Positions 37,390 to 49,053 of a DNA stretch of 64,000 nucleotides are shown one piece after another. Every line of letters starts with the position of its first letter. Positions within the stretch are counted from its first letter, which is position 1. Origin of the DNA: Rheinheimera pacifica (GTDB taxonomy: Bacteria > Pseudomonadota > Gammaproteobacteria > Enterobacterales > Alteromonadaceae); NCBI RefSeq assembly GCF_900108485.1, contig NZ_FNXF01000018.1, positions 29,315-93,314 on the forward strand. Direction: 5' to 3'. The translations under genes and the position numbers were made by a program. The notes below the pieces were generated by a model. That model was not told the origin of the DNA. It saw nothing but the letters and a program-made list of their open reading frames with translations, and did not search any database.

Positions 37390-38355
37390 TTAGTCTAACG
37401 GGCTGTAACAGGTAACTCTGTTGCGCCCGCCGGCTTTAGAGCGGTACAGCGCTTTATCTGCAGCTTCCAGCCATTGCCGGTAATTTACCATGTCTTTGTT
37501 GTGCTCAGCCAAACCAATACTAAGCGTGACTTTTAATATCTGACTGTTATATTTAATCGACAGCTGCTCAACTGATTTACGCAACCTTTCCGCCAGATGA
37601 GCTGCCTGCTCCAGATTAGTTTCTACTAACAAAATGGCATATTCTTCGCCGCCGTAGCGGCCGGCGATATCAGTAGCTCTGAGGTTTTTACGCACCGCAT
37701 CAGCAATTTGCTGGATCACTAAATCGCCGGCAGAATGGCCGTAGGTGTCATTAACACGTTTAAAATGATCAATGTCGCACATCAGCAAAGTGCTTTGGTG
37801 CGGGTAACGCTGCAAGCGTTTATATTCCTGGTTCAGGCTTTCTTCCCAGTGACCACGGTTAAATAGCTGGGTGAGGTAATCGGTTTTTGACAGTTGCTGT
37901 AAACGGCCGTTCATCGACTCTAACTCTATGCGGCTTACTGCCACATCAGTGACATCATAAATGATAAAACACAGGTGGGTTACCTGACCACGGGTGTCTG
38001 ACAGCGGAAAAATAGTACAGTTCTGATACATATATTCAGCACTACCGGTAATGGGCCGGTAATTACGGAATTTAAATATATAAGGTCGCTGCTCCCAAAT
38101 CGTAAATGCACGGTTTTTCAACAAGATCACCGGATCACATTTACGCCGTAACCAGTCTTCATCAATTTCAGAGAATAAGTCAAACAGGTAACTGTCCCGC
38201 ACCTGGCGTGGTGTTAAACCACTATGGTTTTCCATAAAACCATTCCACACCTGAATACGATAGTCGCAATTTAGCACGACAAGTCCAACATCAACTGTCT
38301 GGAACATATCCATCAGCCAATGGATCTCAGATACCTCAACCGATGTTTCTGACAT
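37390..38355 (-). CDS. PAS-GGDEF diguanylate cyclase
   Basis: 321 residues from the ATG at 38355, 7 bases after GGAGG. The N-terminal PAS domain (about 12-125) starts MFQTVDVGLVVLNCDYRIQVWN. The C-terminal GGDEF domain has CDIDHFKRVNDTYGHSAGD and the active site RYGGEEYAIL. It makes cyclic di-GMP. No RxxD inhibitory site is seen in the usual place. It starts 2 bp after the stop of the response-regulator gene, so both form one signalling unit. Confidence 0.92.
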   Translation of the reverse strand: MSETSVEVSEIHWLMDMFQTVDVGLVVLNCDYRIQVWNGFMENHSGLTPRQVRDSYLFDLFSEIDEDWLRRKCDPVILLKNRAFTIWEQRPYIFKFRNYRPITGSAEYMYQNCTIFPLSDTRGQVTHLCFIIYDVTDVAVSRIELESMNGRLQQLSKTDYLTQLFNRGHWEESLNQEYKRLQRYPHQSTLLMCDIDHFKRVNDTYGHSAGDLVIQQIADAVRKNLRATDIAGRYGGEEYAILLVETNLEQAAHLAERLRKSVEQLSIKYNSQILKVTLSIGLAEHNKDMVNYRQWLEAADKALYRSKAGGRNRVTCYSPLD

Positions 38356-38357
38356 CA

Positions 38358-39374
38358 CTACTCCTCCAGCAAGAAAGCAACTTTATAATTCAGGGTTTTC
38401 AGGCTGTCCTCCGTAAAAAGTAATAATAAATCGCAACTGATATTATAGTTTTCAATACCATAACTTACTTCTATTGCCAGAGTTTTACGCCAGCGCTTGG
38501 CATTGGCTCTGATCAACTCGCTAACCGGTGCATGCTGCCCCAGCACTACCGGGTGGCCCTGGCTGAAACTCATATCAATTTGTTCTGCTAGTCCTTTGAG
38601 TACGGCGCCGATCAGAATGTTGGCAATATCCATCAGCAATTCCAGCTCAACTTTTACTGTCAAGGCGCCATGGTAATTCATTAACCGGGCAATATCTTTA
38701 AAGCTGGAGTCATTCAGAATAAGCAGCGCCTCTCCCGACACACCGCCACCGATAAACCCCTGACACACAGCAGAAGTAGAAGACTCCTGCTCTACTGATG
38801 CCAGAGCCATATGCAATTCACTGACTTCAATTAAATTCACATTCGGGATAGGCAGTTTTACAAATACATTTAATAACCGCGCCAGTAAATTACCCGCTTG
38901 CCCCATTGCCACGTTAGTCAGCTCTTGCAATACGTCGCGCATTTCTGCACTAAGCTCTGCAGTAACCGGGCCCGCTTTTTTAGTGCTGCTGGTTTCTGCC
39001 GGTACAGTATGAGCAATAGCATGTTGCTGCATAAGCTGCCGGATCTTCTCAGCGTCTACCGGTTTGCGGATAAAGTCGAGAGCGCCCAGGCTTTTTACCC
39101 GTTCAAATGCTTCAGGCTGAACATCGCCAGACACTACTACAACCCTGACATTCAACTGGCGCTTTTTCAGCTCAGCCAGCACTTCGTAGCCATCCATCAC
39201 CGGCATGTTTAAATCGAGGAAAAACCAGTCAATACGGTGTTGCTGCAAGGTATCCAGGGCTTCAGCGCCATGACCGGCAAAAAATAAGTTCGCTTGCCAC
39301 TCTTGTGGTAGTATTCTGGCTAATTGTTTACGAGCCAGATTAGAGTCGTCACAAATTAATACCGCAGTGGTCAT
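38358..39374 (-). CDS. response regulator with CheC-like phosphatase domain
   Basis: 338 residues from the ATG at 39374. The receiver domain (about 1-120) has LICDDSNLARK, phospho-acceptor Asp in DWFFLDLNMPVMDG, and the Lys in FIRKPVD. The C-terminal part (about 150-335) has the paired CheC/CheX-type motifs ELTNVAMGQAGNLLA and MDIANILIGAVLKG; the second has Asp where Glu is usual. It may dephosphorylate CheY-type proteins or control the adjacent diguanylate cyclase. Confidence 0.85.
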   Translation of the reverse strand: MTTAVLICDDSNLARKQLARILPQEWQANLFFAGHGAEALDTLQQHRIDWFFLDLNMPVMDGYEVLAELKKRQLNVRVVVVSGDVQPEAFERVKSLGALDFIRKPVDAEKIRQLMQQHAIAHTVPAETSSTKKAGPVTAELSAEMRDVLQELTNVAMGQAGNLLARLLNVFVKLPIPNVNLIEVSELHMALASVEQESSTSAVCQGFIGGGVSGEALLILNDSSFKDIARLMNYHGALTVKVELELLMDIANILIGAVLKGLAEQIDMSFSQGHPVVLGQHAPVSELIRANAKRWRKTLAIEVSYGIENYNISCDLLLLFTEDSLKTLNYKVAFLLEE

Positions 39375-39503
39375 CGGTTTCTCACTTCGTACAGGCTTCA
39401 TTTCAGTCTAGACTGAAATACTCGGTTCGTGCGTCAGGCACGAAAAATATGTTGTGTTCCAGCTGATTACTATTACACCAACTATCTTAACAGGAGCTAT
39501 ATC

Positions 39504-40124
39504 ATGTCTGCATTATCTTTTACCTGCCGCAAATTTGTCATAGCAGGTTGCTTACTCAGTTTAAGCACTCTGGCTGGAGCGGTAGATCTGCAGGAAAGGC
39601 TACCAGAACGCCTGAGTAAAGTTAAAGCCGGAGAACAACAGATTGTCTTACTGGGTAAAAAGGCCGAAGTAGGAAAAAAAGCCCCTGCCTTTAAGGTGGT
39701 TGACGCCGGTTTTAAGCAAACAGAGCTAAAAGACTTTAAAGGCAAAACTGTACTGATAAGTGTAGTACCCAGTGTGGATACCGGCATTTGTTCACTGCAA
39801 ACTAAACGCTTTAATACCGAAGTGGCTAAGCTGCCTGAAGATGTTGTAATGCTGACTATCAGTACCGACCTGCCCTTTGCGCAAAAGCGTTATTGCCAGC
39901 AAGAGCAAATTGACAAGCTAATAGTATTATCTGATGCAGTATGGCGGGATTTTGGCAGTAACTATGGTTTACTGATTAAAGACATGGGCCTGTTGACACG
40001 TACCGTGCTTATTATTGATAACGAAGGCAAACTGGTATACCAGCAAATGGTAGATGAACTGGCCAAAGAACCTGACTATGACGCAGCGTTAAATGCCCTG
40101 CAGCAGGTAATAAGCAAAAGCTGA
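39504..40124 (+). CDS. tpx: thiol peroxidase with signal peptide
   Basis: 206 residues from the ATG at 39504 (CAGGAG upstream); a 25-codon longer frame is rejected. Signal peptide MSALSFTCRKFVIAGCLLSLSTLAGA, so periplasmic or lipid-anchored, unlike E. coli Tpx. Peroxidatic Cys in SVDTGICSLQTKRFN, resolving Cys in DLPFAQKRYCQQ, both as in Tpx. Reduces hydroperoxides. Confidence 0.9.
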   Translation: MSALSFTCRKFVIAGCLLSLSTLAGAVDLQERLPERLSKVKAGEQQIVLLGKKAEVGKKAPAFKVVDAGFKQTELKDFKGKTVLISVVPSVDTGICSLQTKRFNTEVAKLPEDVVMLTISTDLPFAQKRYCQQEQIDKLIVLSDAVWRDFGSNYGLLIKDMGLLTRTVLIIDNEGKLVYQQMVDELAKEPDYDAALNALQQVISKS

Positions 40125-40135
40125 CAGCCACCTCT

Positions 40136-40164
40136 GGGCCGGCAATAAAAAAATGTCCGGCCCA
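40136..40164 (+). terminator. hairpin after tpx
   Basis: GGGCCGG and CCGGCCC enclose an A-rich loop, without a T-run. Possible transcript end. Confidence 0.35.
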
Positions 40165-40310
40165 AAACTTGAAATTTTACTGACCGACCTTATTAACAGG
40201 TCAGGTGGCCGGATACGGCACCTGAGAACAACCAGCCGCTGTGCTGGTTAAGTTAACGCCCGTTCAACCGAAGGGCAATACAACACCTGTTTGCTAATGA
40301 GGAATTGGTT

Positions 40311-40778
40311 ATGACAAATATTGATTTAACTCCGTTTTACCGCTCATTTATTGGTTTTGATCACCTGGCTAATCTGATGGATGCCGCTGCCCGCAATGAA
40401 AAGCAGCCCGCTTACCCACCTTACAATATCGAAGTTACCGGCGAAGATCAGTACCGCATTACCATGGCAGTTGCCGGCTTTGACGAGCAGGAACTTAGCA
40501 TTGAAACTGAACACAATACCTTGCTGGTAAAAGGCCAGAAAGCCGGTAAAGACGATGGCCGCCGCTTTGTGCATCAGGGCATAGCAGAGCGTAACTTTGA
40601 GCGAAAATTTCAGTTATCTGACTATATTAAAGTTACCGGCGCCCATATGGCCAATGGTCTGCTGCATATAGAGCTGGTGCGTGAAGTACCTGAAGCCTTA
40701 AAACCACGCAAAATCAGCATTGGTGGCAGTACTGCACAAACGCCTACGCAATTACTCAATGCCGAAAAAGTTGCTTAA
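40311..40778 (+). CDS. small heat shock protein (Hsp20/IbpA type)
   Basis: 155 residues from the ATG at 40311 (TGAGGAA upstream). IbpA-like N-terminus MTNIDLTPFYRSFIGFDHL, then an alpha-crystallin domain YNIEVTGEDQYRITMAVAGFDEQEL to FQLSDYIKVTGAHMANGLLHIEL. Holds unfolded proteins for refolding. A heat-shock promoter is expected upstream but not identified. Confidence 0.93.
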   Translation: MTNIDLTPFYRSFIGFDHLANLMDAAARNEKQPAYPPYNIEVTGEDQYRITMAVAGFDEQELSIETEHNTLLVKGQKAGKDDGRRFVHQGIAERNFERKFQLSDYIKVTGAHMANGLLHIELVREVPEALKPRKISIGGSTAQTPTQLLNAEKVA

Positions 40779-40800
40779 CTGCAGCCTTGCTACCGGCACA

Positions 40801-40828
40801 AAAAAGCCCTGATTAATCAGGGCTTTTT
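40801..40828. terminator. bidirectional terminator
   Basis: Perfect palindrome AAAAAGCCCTGATT/AATCAGGGCTTTTT between the hsp20 gene and convergent adk. Confidence 0.92.
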
Positions 40829-40841
40829 GCTATCAGCGGTA

Positions 40842-41576
<735 letters not shown>

Positions 41577-41725
41577 TCATGCCAACTGGTCCGGCTATTT
41601 CATTGGCTTTTAGTCGTACAGCTGTGTAAAGACAGCTCTCTCTGTGTTTTTTCTGCTCAAACTTCAGAAAATAGCAGTTTTTCTACCAGATAAGCAGCGG
41701 TTATATCGACTAAAGTTGTAATGCG

Positions 41726-43657
41726 CTATACCCGGAACTGCGCCACTAATCCTTTTAGCTGCTCTGCTAAGTCTGCCAGTGATTCACTGGCTTGCGTTGA
41801 CTGCGTAACATTATCAGCCGTTTGGTAAGCGACATCGCTTATGCGGTGCAAATTCTTATTCAGATCGCGCGACACTGTGGTTTGCTGCTCGGTTGCACTG
41901 GCAATTTGTTGTGCGGTGTCATTAATCAGCGATACCGCGCTGCTAATACAGGTTAATGCTTCACCAGCCTTACCGGCCTGCTCTGCAGTTTTACGCGTTG
42001 CCAGCTCACTTTTGTTAGTAGCCTGAACGGCGTTATCAGTACCGCGCTGCAGTTTTTCAATCATTTGCTGTATTTCAGTAGTTGAGTCTTTGGTGCGGCT
42101 GGCCAGCGTGCGCACTTCATCAGCTACCACAGCAAAACCGCGGCCGGTTTCTCCTGCCCGTGCCGCTTCAATAGCGGCATTTAACGCCAGCAGGTTGGTT
42201 TGCTCGGCTATGCTTTCAATCACCTGCAAGATACTGCCGATACGATCGCTGTCTTGTTTCAGGTGGTTAATAATATCAGCTGCCCGGCTTACCTCTTGTG
42301 ATAACAACGACAAATCCTGCACAGTTTGGCTAACTACGCGCTGCCCCTGCTGCGTTTCTTTTTCTGCCGCATCAGCAGCATCTGCTGCCTGTTGTGTATT
42401 GCGTGATACCTCCTCCAGCGAGGCGGTCATCTGGTTCATTGCCACTGCAGAGCTGCTGATTTCGGTGTTTTGTAGCTCAATGCCGCGCTGAGTTTGTTCA
42501 TTAATTTGCGATAACTCGGTGGCAGCCGCCGCAACCTGATCAGAATAATCCCGGATTTGCAGCAACATAGTGCGCAAATTCTGCTGCATCAGATTTATCG
42601 ACGCCAGTAAGCTTGAGCTGTCGCCGGCTTTGAGCTGCACATCTGCGGTAAGATCGCCATTGGCGACCTTATGTACAATATTGGCAGTGTAGTCAGGCTC
42701 GCCGCCCAAAGTACGGGTAATACTACGTACCAGGCTGATGCATACCACCACAGCAATAATCAGCACTACCGATGAAATAAGCACCAGTGTCCAGAGCATT
42801 TCCTGTACTTCGCTCAATGCCTCCTGTTCACGGCTTTCCAGTACCAGGCCCCACCCCAGCATCGGAATATAACTATAACTGCCGATTACCGCTGTTCCGG
42901 CAGCATTATTATACTGGCCCACATTGCTTTGTTTTTGCCGTATAGCATCGGCGGCTACAGTTTGCAGTGCCTGCTCGGTATCCGATATCGAGGCCACAGG
43001 TGTAATGGCCTTGCCCTCACCGTCCAGCAGATAAATCTCGGTATAATCGTTATGGCTCAGTTCATTTACTTTGCTAAACACTGTGCTTAGCTGCACTGCG
43101 CCGCGCATTACCGCCACAATCTGATTATTATGCCGTACAGGGATCGCAATAGTACTGATACGGTTACCCGTAGCACGCGACACTATCGGTTGCGAGAAAG
43201 CATCTTGTCCACTGACAGCCTGTTTAAACCAGTCACGGTCTGCCACGTTAAAGTCATTTGCCTCAGTACTGCTAAGTAGCGTGGCCTGGCCGTTAGCAAA
43301 GCTTACGCCTGCCATACCTCTGCCGGCAGGCGATACCAGAAAGATCGTATCGTAATAACCTTGTGCCTGAGCCAATTGCAGCATTAGTGTACTGATATCG
43401 TCCAACTGTAATTGTTTGCTTTGTGGCAGGTTGGCCAGATAACGCATTTCATCCTGGCGCACTAACAGCCAGTCTGTGAATGCCTCCGCATTAAGTACGC
43501 TGGTGGTTTGTAAGGTATTCACCACGGCCCGGGTTTGCGAGTTACGGTATTCAACAAATACCAGGCTGGTTAACACCAGAATAGACACTAACAGTAAGCT
43601 AACCATAATAGTGGTAAGCCGGGCACCAAAACCCATGTTACGCCAGAAATTAAACAT
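41726..43657 (-). CDS. methyl-accepting chemotaxis protein
   Basis: 643 residues. Membrane span near 12-34, periplasmic Cache-type sensor (about 40-275, with [12 protein letters not shown] and [11 protein letters not shown]), second span near 285-308, HAMP (about 310-365), then the signalling coil with the hairpin tip [19 protein letters not shown] and [16 protein letters not shown]. No C-terminal CheR-binding pentapeptide is evident. The cysteine- and aromatic-free pocket gives no ligand clue. It breaks the usual adk-htpG adjacency. Confidence 0.93.
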   Translation of the reverse strand: MFNFWRNMGFGARLTTIMVSLLLVSILVLTSLVFVEYRNSQTRAVVNTLQTTSVLNAEAFTDWLLVRQDEMRYLANLPQSKQLQLDDISTLMLQLAQAQGYYDTIFLVSPAGRGMAGVSFANGQATLLSSTEANDFNVADRDWFKQAVSGQDAFSQPIVSRATGNRISTIAIPVRHNNQIVAVMRGAVQLSTVFSKVNELSHNDYTEIYLLDGEGKAITPVASISDTEQALQTVAADAIRQKQSNVGQYNNAAGTAVIGSYSYIPMLGWGLVLESREQEALSEVQEMLWTLVLISSVVLIIAVVVCISLVRSITRTLGGEPDYTANIVHKVANGDLTADVQLKAGDSSSLLASINLMQQNLRTMLLQIRDYSDQVAAAATELSQINEQTQRGIELQNTEISSSAVAMNQMTASLEEVSRNTQQAADAADAAEKETQQGQRVVSQTVQDLSLLSQEVSRAADIINHLKQDSDRIGSILQVIESIAEQTNLLALNAAIEAARAGETGRGFAVVADEVRTLASRTKDSTTEIQQMIEKLQRGTDNAVQATNKSELATRKTAEQAGKAGEALTCISSAVSLINDTAQQIASATEQQTTVSRDLNKNLHRISDVAYQTADNVTQSTQASESLADLAEQLKGLVAQFRV

Positions 43658-43798
43658 CCTCTGCTCCTTGCCAGTAACGGTAAGCTATTGAAAGTATAGA
43701 AGCAGATTAAAATATAGATAGGATAAAAGCGGAAGAAACTATGTTTGTTGCAAGGTGCCTTTGCTGCAGCCCTGTGGCCGCAGCAAAGGCGTTTACTG

Positions 43799-45733
43799 TT
43801 ACTTCGCTAAAGACAATAACAGGGTGTTGAGCCGGGCAACAAAAGCAGCAGGATCTTTTAAATTACCGCGCTCGGCCAGCAGTGCCTGATCCAGCAACAC
43901 CTCAGCCCATTGTTTAAAGCGGTCTTCGTCTTGCTCATCAGCGATACGTTTTACCAGTTGGTGCTCGGGGTTAAGCTCAAAAATCGGCTTCACTTCCGGC
44001 ACTTTCTGGCCAACTGATTCCATTAACTTGATCATCTGCGTGCTCATGTCAAACTCATCAGTAACCACACAGGCCGGGCTTTGGGTTAAACGATGGCTGA
44101 CTTTAACATCTTTAACCTGCTCACCCAGAGCGGTTTTAAAGCGGCCCAGCACATCAGCAAAGGCTTTTTCGGCTTCTTGCTGTGCCTGTTTGGTTTCGTC
44201 ATCATCCAGCTTGGATAAATCCAGGCCACCTTTGGCAACTGAACGCAGCTTTTTACCACCAAATTCTGTCAGGTGCTGTACCAGCCACTCATCGATACGG
44301 TCGGATAACAGCAGTACTTCCAGGCCTTTTTGGCGTAATACTTCTAAGTGCGGGCTGTGCTTGGCGGCAGCAAAGCTGTCAGCGACGATATAATAAATCT
44401 CGTCCTGACCTTCTTTCATCCGGCTGACATAATCCGCCAGCGCGACATTTTGTTCGCTGTTTTCATTATGGGTAGAGGCAAAACGCAGCAGAGCCGCAAT
44501 CTGCTCTTTGTTGGCCATATCTTCAGCCGGACCCTCTTTGAGCACCTGACCAAATTCAGCCCAGAATGCCTGATATTGCTCAGCATCTTTGCTCAGTTTT
44601 TCCAGCATTTTCAACGCGCGGCTGCTACAACCTTTACGCAGTGCCTGCGTCACTTTGGTGTCTTGCAGAATTTCACGTGATACGTTCAGCGGTAAGTCGC
44701 TTGAATCCAGCACGCCTTTGATAAAACGCAGGTAGCTGGGCATAAACTGCTCGGCGTCATCCATAATAAACACGCGCTGTACATACAGTTTCAGGCCATG
44801 ACGCGCATCGCGGTTCCACATATCAAACGGCGCTTTTTTCGGCACATATAACAGGCTGGTGTAATTATTATTACCTTCAACCTTATTATGGCTCCAGCTT
44901 AACGGCTCGTTCCAGTCATGCGAAATATGCTTATAAAACTCCTGATACTCTTCGTCTTTAATATCTGATTTGTCGCGTGTCCATAAAGCAGTAGCTTTGT
45001 TTACAGCCTGCCAGTGGCCCGGCACAGCAGCAATTTTCTCGCCCTCGGCACCATCACGCTCTGGCTGTTCTTCCTGCCATAATTCCACCGGAATACTAAT
45101 ATGATCAGAATATTTGGTAACGATACTCTCAATTTTCCAGCGGCTTAAGAACTCATCTTCGCCTTCACGCAGGTGCAGCACAATATCGGTACCGCGCGTT
45201 TCTTTGCTGATAGGCGTAATGCTGTAATCGCCCTCGCCGGCCGATTCCCATTCAATGGCTTCAATGGCAGCAGCACCGGCTTTACGGGTACGCACAGTCA
45301 CTTTATCCGCTACAATAAAAGCGGAATAAAACCCCACACCAAACTGGCCGATTAACTTGGAATCTTTGCCCTGATCGCCGGATAATTGTGAGAAAAACTC
45401 TTTGGTGCCGGATTTGGCAATAGTACCCAGATGGCTGATTACTTCATCCTGGGTCATACCTATACCATTGTCACTGATGGTTAAGGTACGGGCTTTCTCG
45501 TCCAGGCTGATACGCACACGCAATTCGCCGTCATCGCCGTACAGGCTGCCATCAGACAGGGCCAGAAAACGCAGCTTATCTGCAGCGTCAGAGGCGTTTG
45601 ACACCAGCTCACGCAGGAAAATTTCCTTATTGGAATACAGTGAATGGATCATCAGCTGTAATAGCTGTTTCACTTCTGCCTGAAAGCCGTGGGTTTGCTT
45701 TTGGCCGGTTGAAGTGGCTGTGGTATCACTCAT
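43799..45733 (-). CDS. htpG: chaperone HtpG (Hsp90)
   Basis: 644 residues. N-terminal ATPase with [36 protein letters not shown] and [14 protein letters not shown]; the middle domain has [10 protein letters not shown] and the C-terminal dimerisation region is complete. An inverted repeat (CTTTGCTGC/GCAGCAAAG, 43761-43790) past the stop may help end transcription. Confidence 0.98.
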   Translation of the reverse strand: MSDTTATSTGQKQTHGFQAEVKQLLQLMIHSLYSNKEIFLRELVSNASDAADKLRFLALSDGSLYGDDGELRVRISLDEKARTLTISDNGIGMTQDEVISHLGTIAKSGTKEFFSQLSGDQGKDSKLIGQFGVGFYSAFIVADKVTVRTRKAGAAAIEAIEWESAGEGDYSITPISKETRGTDIVLHLREGEDEFLSRWKIESIVTKYSDHISIPVELWQEEQPERDGAEGEKIAAVPGHWQAVNKATALWTRDKSDIKDEEYQEFYKHISHDWNEPLSWSHNKVEGNNNYTSLLYVPKKAPFDMWNRDARHGLKLYVQRVFIMDDAEQFMPSYLRFIKGVLDSSDLPLNVSREILQDTKVTQALRKGCSSRALKMLEKLSKDAEQYQAFWAEFGQVLKEGPAEDMANKEQIAALLRFASTHNENSEQNVALADYVSRMKEGQDEIYYIVADSFAAAKHSPHLEVLRQKGLEVLLLSDRIDEWLVQHLTEFGGKKLRSVAKGGLDLSKLDDDETKQAQQEAEKAFADVLGRFKTALGEQVKDVKVSHRLTQSPACVVTDEFDMSTQMIKLMESVGQKVPEVKPIFELNPEHQLVKRIADEQDEDRFKQWAEVLLDQALLAERGNLKDPAAFVARLNTLLLSLAK

Positions 45734-45849
45734 TGTGGTTATCCTCGAACATCAAATTTTGACAGTTATAACGCAGGCTGCACCGGCAGCCAGACACTGA
45801 CAACTAATATGGGGAGAATTAACCGGATTTCAAGCAGGGTTATAACAGA

Positions 45850-46452
45850 TTAAAATACTTTACGGCCACTAAAAGCATGTGACAGCGTAGTGCCGTCAAC
45901 AAATTCCAACTCACCGCCAACCGGAATACCCTGGGCAATGCGTGAGACATTTACCTGATGCTTGTGGCACAGCTCAGCAATATAAAACGCTGTGGCATCG
46001 CCTTCAACTGTGGGGTTGGTTGCCAGAATAAGCTCTGTAATACCGCCAGCTGTTAACAATGCGCTAAGTTTATCCAGGCCCAGATCCTGCGGGCCTACGC
46101 CATCCAGTGGTGACAAATAGCCCTGTAACACAAAATAGCGGCCTTTAAACTGGCCAGTTTGTTCTATTGCCAATTGGTCAGCAGCAGAGCCCACCACACA
46201 AATAATGCCATCGAGCGCCCGGGCCGGATCAGTGCAGATGTGGCATAACGCGGTTTCACAAAAGGTACGGCATTGCTGGCAATGCCCTACCTTCGTCATG
46301 GCTGCGCTTAATGCAGCGCCTAACTGCAAACCGGCTTCACGGTTGCGCTCCAGCAACGAAAACGCCATGCGCTGCGCAGACTTTGGCCCCACTCCGGGCA
46401 AAATGCGCAGTGCATCGATCAGTTGCTGCACCAACGGGGTATAGCGGCTCAT
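45850..46452 (-). CDS. recR: recombination mediator RecR
   Basis: 200 residues. HhH motif [17 protein letters not shown], zinc-binding [22 protein letters not shown] region [16 protein letters not shown]. Works with RecFO to load RecA on gaps. Its ATG overlaps the ybaB stop (ATGA). Confidence 0.98.
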   Translation of the reverse strand: MSRYTPLVQQLIDALRILPGVGPKSAQRMAFSLLERNREAGLQLGAALSAAMTKVGHCQQCRTFCETALCHICTDPARALDGIICVVGSAADQLAIEQTGQFKGRYFVLQGYLSPLDGVGPQDLGLDKLSALLTAGGITELILATNPTVEGDATAFYIAELCHKHQVNVSRIAQGIPVGGELEFVDGTTLSHAFSGRKVF

Positions 46453-46778
46453 CAGAATGGCATTTTCATACCAGGTGGCAACTGTAAGCCGCCGGTTACC
46501 GAAGCCATTTTTTCTTTGCTGGTTTCTTCAACGCGACGCACGGCATCGTTAATTGCAGCGGCAATTAAGTCTTCCAGCATGTCTTTGTCATCCTGCATCA
46601 GGCTGTCGTCAATACTAACACGGCGCACATTATGGTTGCCCAGCATGGTTACTTTAACCAGACCGGCACCGGCTTCACCGGTTACTTCCATTGCTGCAAC
46701 TTCAGCCTGCATTTTCTGCATTTTTTCCTGCATGGCCTGCGCCTGCTTCATGATGTTGCCCATACCGCCTTTAAACAT
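46452..46778 (-). CDS. ybaB: nucleoid-associated protein YbaB/EbfC
   Basis: 108 residues from the ATG at 46778 ([19 protein letters not shown]); the longer frame is rejected on family length. Dimeric DNA-binding protein. In the dnaX-ybaB-recR operon. Confidence 0.97.
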   Translation of the reverse strand: MFKGGMGNIMKQAQAMQEKMQKMQAEVAAMEVTGEAGAGLVKVTMLGNHNVRRVSIDDSLMQDDKDMLEDLIAAAINDAVRRVEETSKEKMASVTGGLQLPPGMKMPF

Positions 46779-46905
46779 AATATTGTACCTGCTGTAAAAT
46801 TGAATTGAGTTAGCAGTGTATCGGACACTGACCTTTACCGGCGACAAGATAATAACTTCGCCGCCGAATTACAAGTTGTGCGCGGTTGGCGCACCGGTAA
46901 AACCG

Positions 46906-49005
46906 CTAATTGACTACTATAGTATCGGGTAGCAACTGTGCATCAAACAGCTGTTGCAGTTGTTGTACCTTGTCATCTTCATGCAGCAGGCGGCTAACGT
47001 AACCAAAGCGTTCCTGCACAATTTTTTGCTGAATCGATAACGGGCTTTGCGCTACTTCACTCTGATAAGTAATTTCAATGCTCAGCGGCTGATTAAAACT
47101 TTGCTGCAAAACCTGTTGCAGCTTAGTACGAAAACCCGGGCTGTCCAGATGTTGCTGGCTTTGTGCCACCGTTAACATAAGCTTATTATCAGCCAACTGC
47201 ATAGCAGCATTGAGTAAAAACAGCCGGCTTAAACCACCGGTATCCAGCGTTTCAACCCGTGCAGCCCAGGCATCTACCTGAGCGGCAAAACGCACCGAGA
47301 AATTCTGCTCGTTGATACTACCATCAAAACTTTCCAGTGCCGGCGGCGCTACAACAACATCAGGCTGTTGCTGTGCATCCTGCTCATACTGTTGCCATAA
47401 TGCATCTGTGGCGGCTGCATCATAGTGACGCATATCAGCGTCATCAGGCTCGTCATAGTTGTCATTACCCGGCAGCGGCGAAGCTGTAGTGGGTATAACC
47501 GCAGCAGTGGTCGGTTCAGGCAAAGGAGATGTTGGCGGTGTAGCAGCTTTTACTGGCTCCGGCTGAACTGCTGCGGTTTTTACCTCAACCTTAGCATCAG
47601 ACGCTTGTTGCAATGGCGCCTGCTGGCGCTCAGACTTTTTTGTTTCAGGCGCTGCAGTTACCGCTACGCCGCGGCGCGCCATGATACGGGCGGTAACAGG
47701 ATCAATACCTGCTATACCAGCAACTGTATTTGGCGCTGACGGTGTAACTGCTTGCGTTTGTGTTACCGATTCTGTAAGCGTTTCTGATGGTGTAGCAGAA
47801 TAGCTGCCCGTGTCTTTTACTACTTCAGCCACAGGTTGCGGCTCAATTTTCTGCGTTGGTTCTGCCGGTGCTGCAACTGGCATTATCGTAGCGGTTTTCG
47901 CAGGTGCTACGTTTTTGCTTTGTGTCTCAGGTACAAATGCCATGGCACGCAATAGCGCCATTTCCAGCCCGGTTAACGCATCTGGTGCATAAGGCAGCTC
48001 TTTTTTTCCGCTAATAAGTAACTGATAATAAAGCTGAACCTGTGCAGGCACTAGGGTGTCAGCCAGTTGTTGTACAAATGCTTGCTGTGGCGAAAAGCTG
48101 GCAGCAGTGCGGCTAAACTGACTTAACGCTGTAAGATGTAATATAGACAGCATATCGTCCAGCACCTGGCTGAAGTTACTCTGCTGTTGCACCAGCGCGG
48201 CCAATTGAATTTGCAACTGCGCGGCATCCTGCGCCAGAATTGCCTGCAATAACTGCTGCGCCCAGCTTTGATCCAGAAACCCCAGCATAGTACGCACCGT
48301 ATCAAGGGTTATATTGGCGTTACTTTGCGCAATAGCCTGATCAGTAAGGCTTAACGAATCACGCAGGCTACCTTTGGCGGCACGTGCCAGCAATGTTAAC
48401 GCGCTTTGCTCAAAGGGGATCTGTTCTTCACCCAGCACAAACGCCAGATGCTGCTCAATTTGCAGCGGGCTTAATGCCAGTAAATTAAACTGCAGACAAC
48501 GCGATAAAACAGTAACCGGCAGTTTTTGCGGATCAGTGGTGGCCAGTAGGAATTTAACATGCGGTGGCGGCTCTTCCAGCGTTTTTAGCAGGGCATTAAA
48601 GCTATGCTTTGACAGCATATGCACTTCATCGATCAGATAGACTTTAAAGCGGCCACGGCTGGGAGCATATTGCACATTGTCGAGCAGGTCGCGGGTATCT
48701 TCTACTTTGGTACGCGAGGCGGCATCTATTTCCAGCAAATCAACAAAGTTGCCGGCATCGATTTCCAGGCAGGCCGAGCACTGGCCACAGGGCGTAGCAG
48801 TAATACCCTGCTCGCAATTTAAGCTTTTGGCAAAAATGCGCGCTATGGTGGTTTTACCGACACCACGGGTGCCGGTAAACAAATAAGCATGATGCAACCG
48901 GTTATTATTCAGGGCATTACCCAGTGCGCTTTTAACATGTTCCTGCCCGACTAACTGGGCAAAATGTTGTGGACGCCACTTGCGTGCTAATACCTGATAA
49001 CTCAT
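46906..49005 (-). CDS. dnaX: DNA polymerase III subunits tau/gamma
   Basis: 699-residue tau. Clamp-loader ATPase: Walker A FTGTRGVGKTTIARIF, zinc-binding CEQGITATPCGQCSAC, and Walker B YLIDEVHMLSKHSF. Then domain III, a Pro/Ala/Thr-rich linker (about 360-560) and the tau-specific C-terminal domain that binds the polymerase and DnaB. A -1 frameshift site at 47635-47641 should also yield gamma of about 458 residues. Confidence 0.97.
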   Translation of the reverse strand: MSYQVLARKWRPQHFAQLVGQEHVKSALGNALNNNRLHHAYLFTGTRGVGKTTIARIFAKSLNCEQGITATPCGQCSACLEIDAGNFVDLLEIDAASRTKVEDTRDLLDNVQYAPSRGRFKVYLIDEVHMLSKHSFNALLKTLEEPPPHVKFLLATTDPQKLPVTVLSRCLQFNLLALSPLQIEQHLAFVLGEEQIPFEQSALTLLARAAKGSLRDSLSLTDQAIAQSNANITLDTVRTMLGFLDQSWAQQLLQAILAQDAAQLQIQLAALVQQQSNFSQVLDDMLSILHLTALSQFSRTAASFSPQQAFVQQLADTLVPAQVQLYYQLLISGKKELPYAPDALTGLEMALLRAMAFVPETQSKNVAPAKTATIMPVAAPAEPTQKIEPQPVAEVVKDTGSYSATPSETLTESVTQTQAVTPSAPNTVAGIAGIDPVTARIMARRGVAVTAAPETKKSERQQAPLQQASDAKVEVKTAAVQPEPVKAATPPTSPLPEPTTAAVIPTTASPLPGNDNYDEPDDADMRHYDAAATDALWQQYEQDAQQQPDVVVAPPALESFDGSINEQNFSVRFAAQVDAWAARVETLDTGGLSRLFLLNAAMQLADNKLMLTVAQSQQHLDSPGFRTKLQQVLQQSFNQPLSIEITYQSEVAQSPLSIQQKIVQERFGYVSRLLHEDDKVQQLQQLFDAQLLPDTIVVN
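47616..47641 (-). promoter_or_regulatory. programmed -1 frameshift site in dnaX
   Basis: In the zero frame the codons are ACA AAA AAG TCT. The heptamer A-AAA-AAG (47641-47635) lets both tRNAs slip back one base, after which GTC and then TGA (47632-47630) are read. A hairpin GCGCC-AGCA-GGCGC starts 5 bases after the heptamer (47629-47616). Same layout as the E. coli dnaX signal, giving gamma ending after residue 458. Confidence 0.85.
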
Positions 49006-49053
49006 AACGGTTGCTGATGTCTTGTGGTAATTGGGATCTTTGACAGACTAAAC

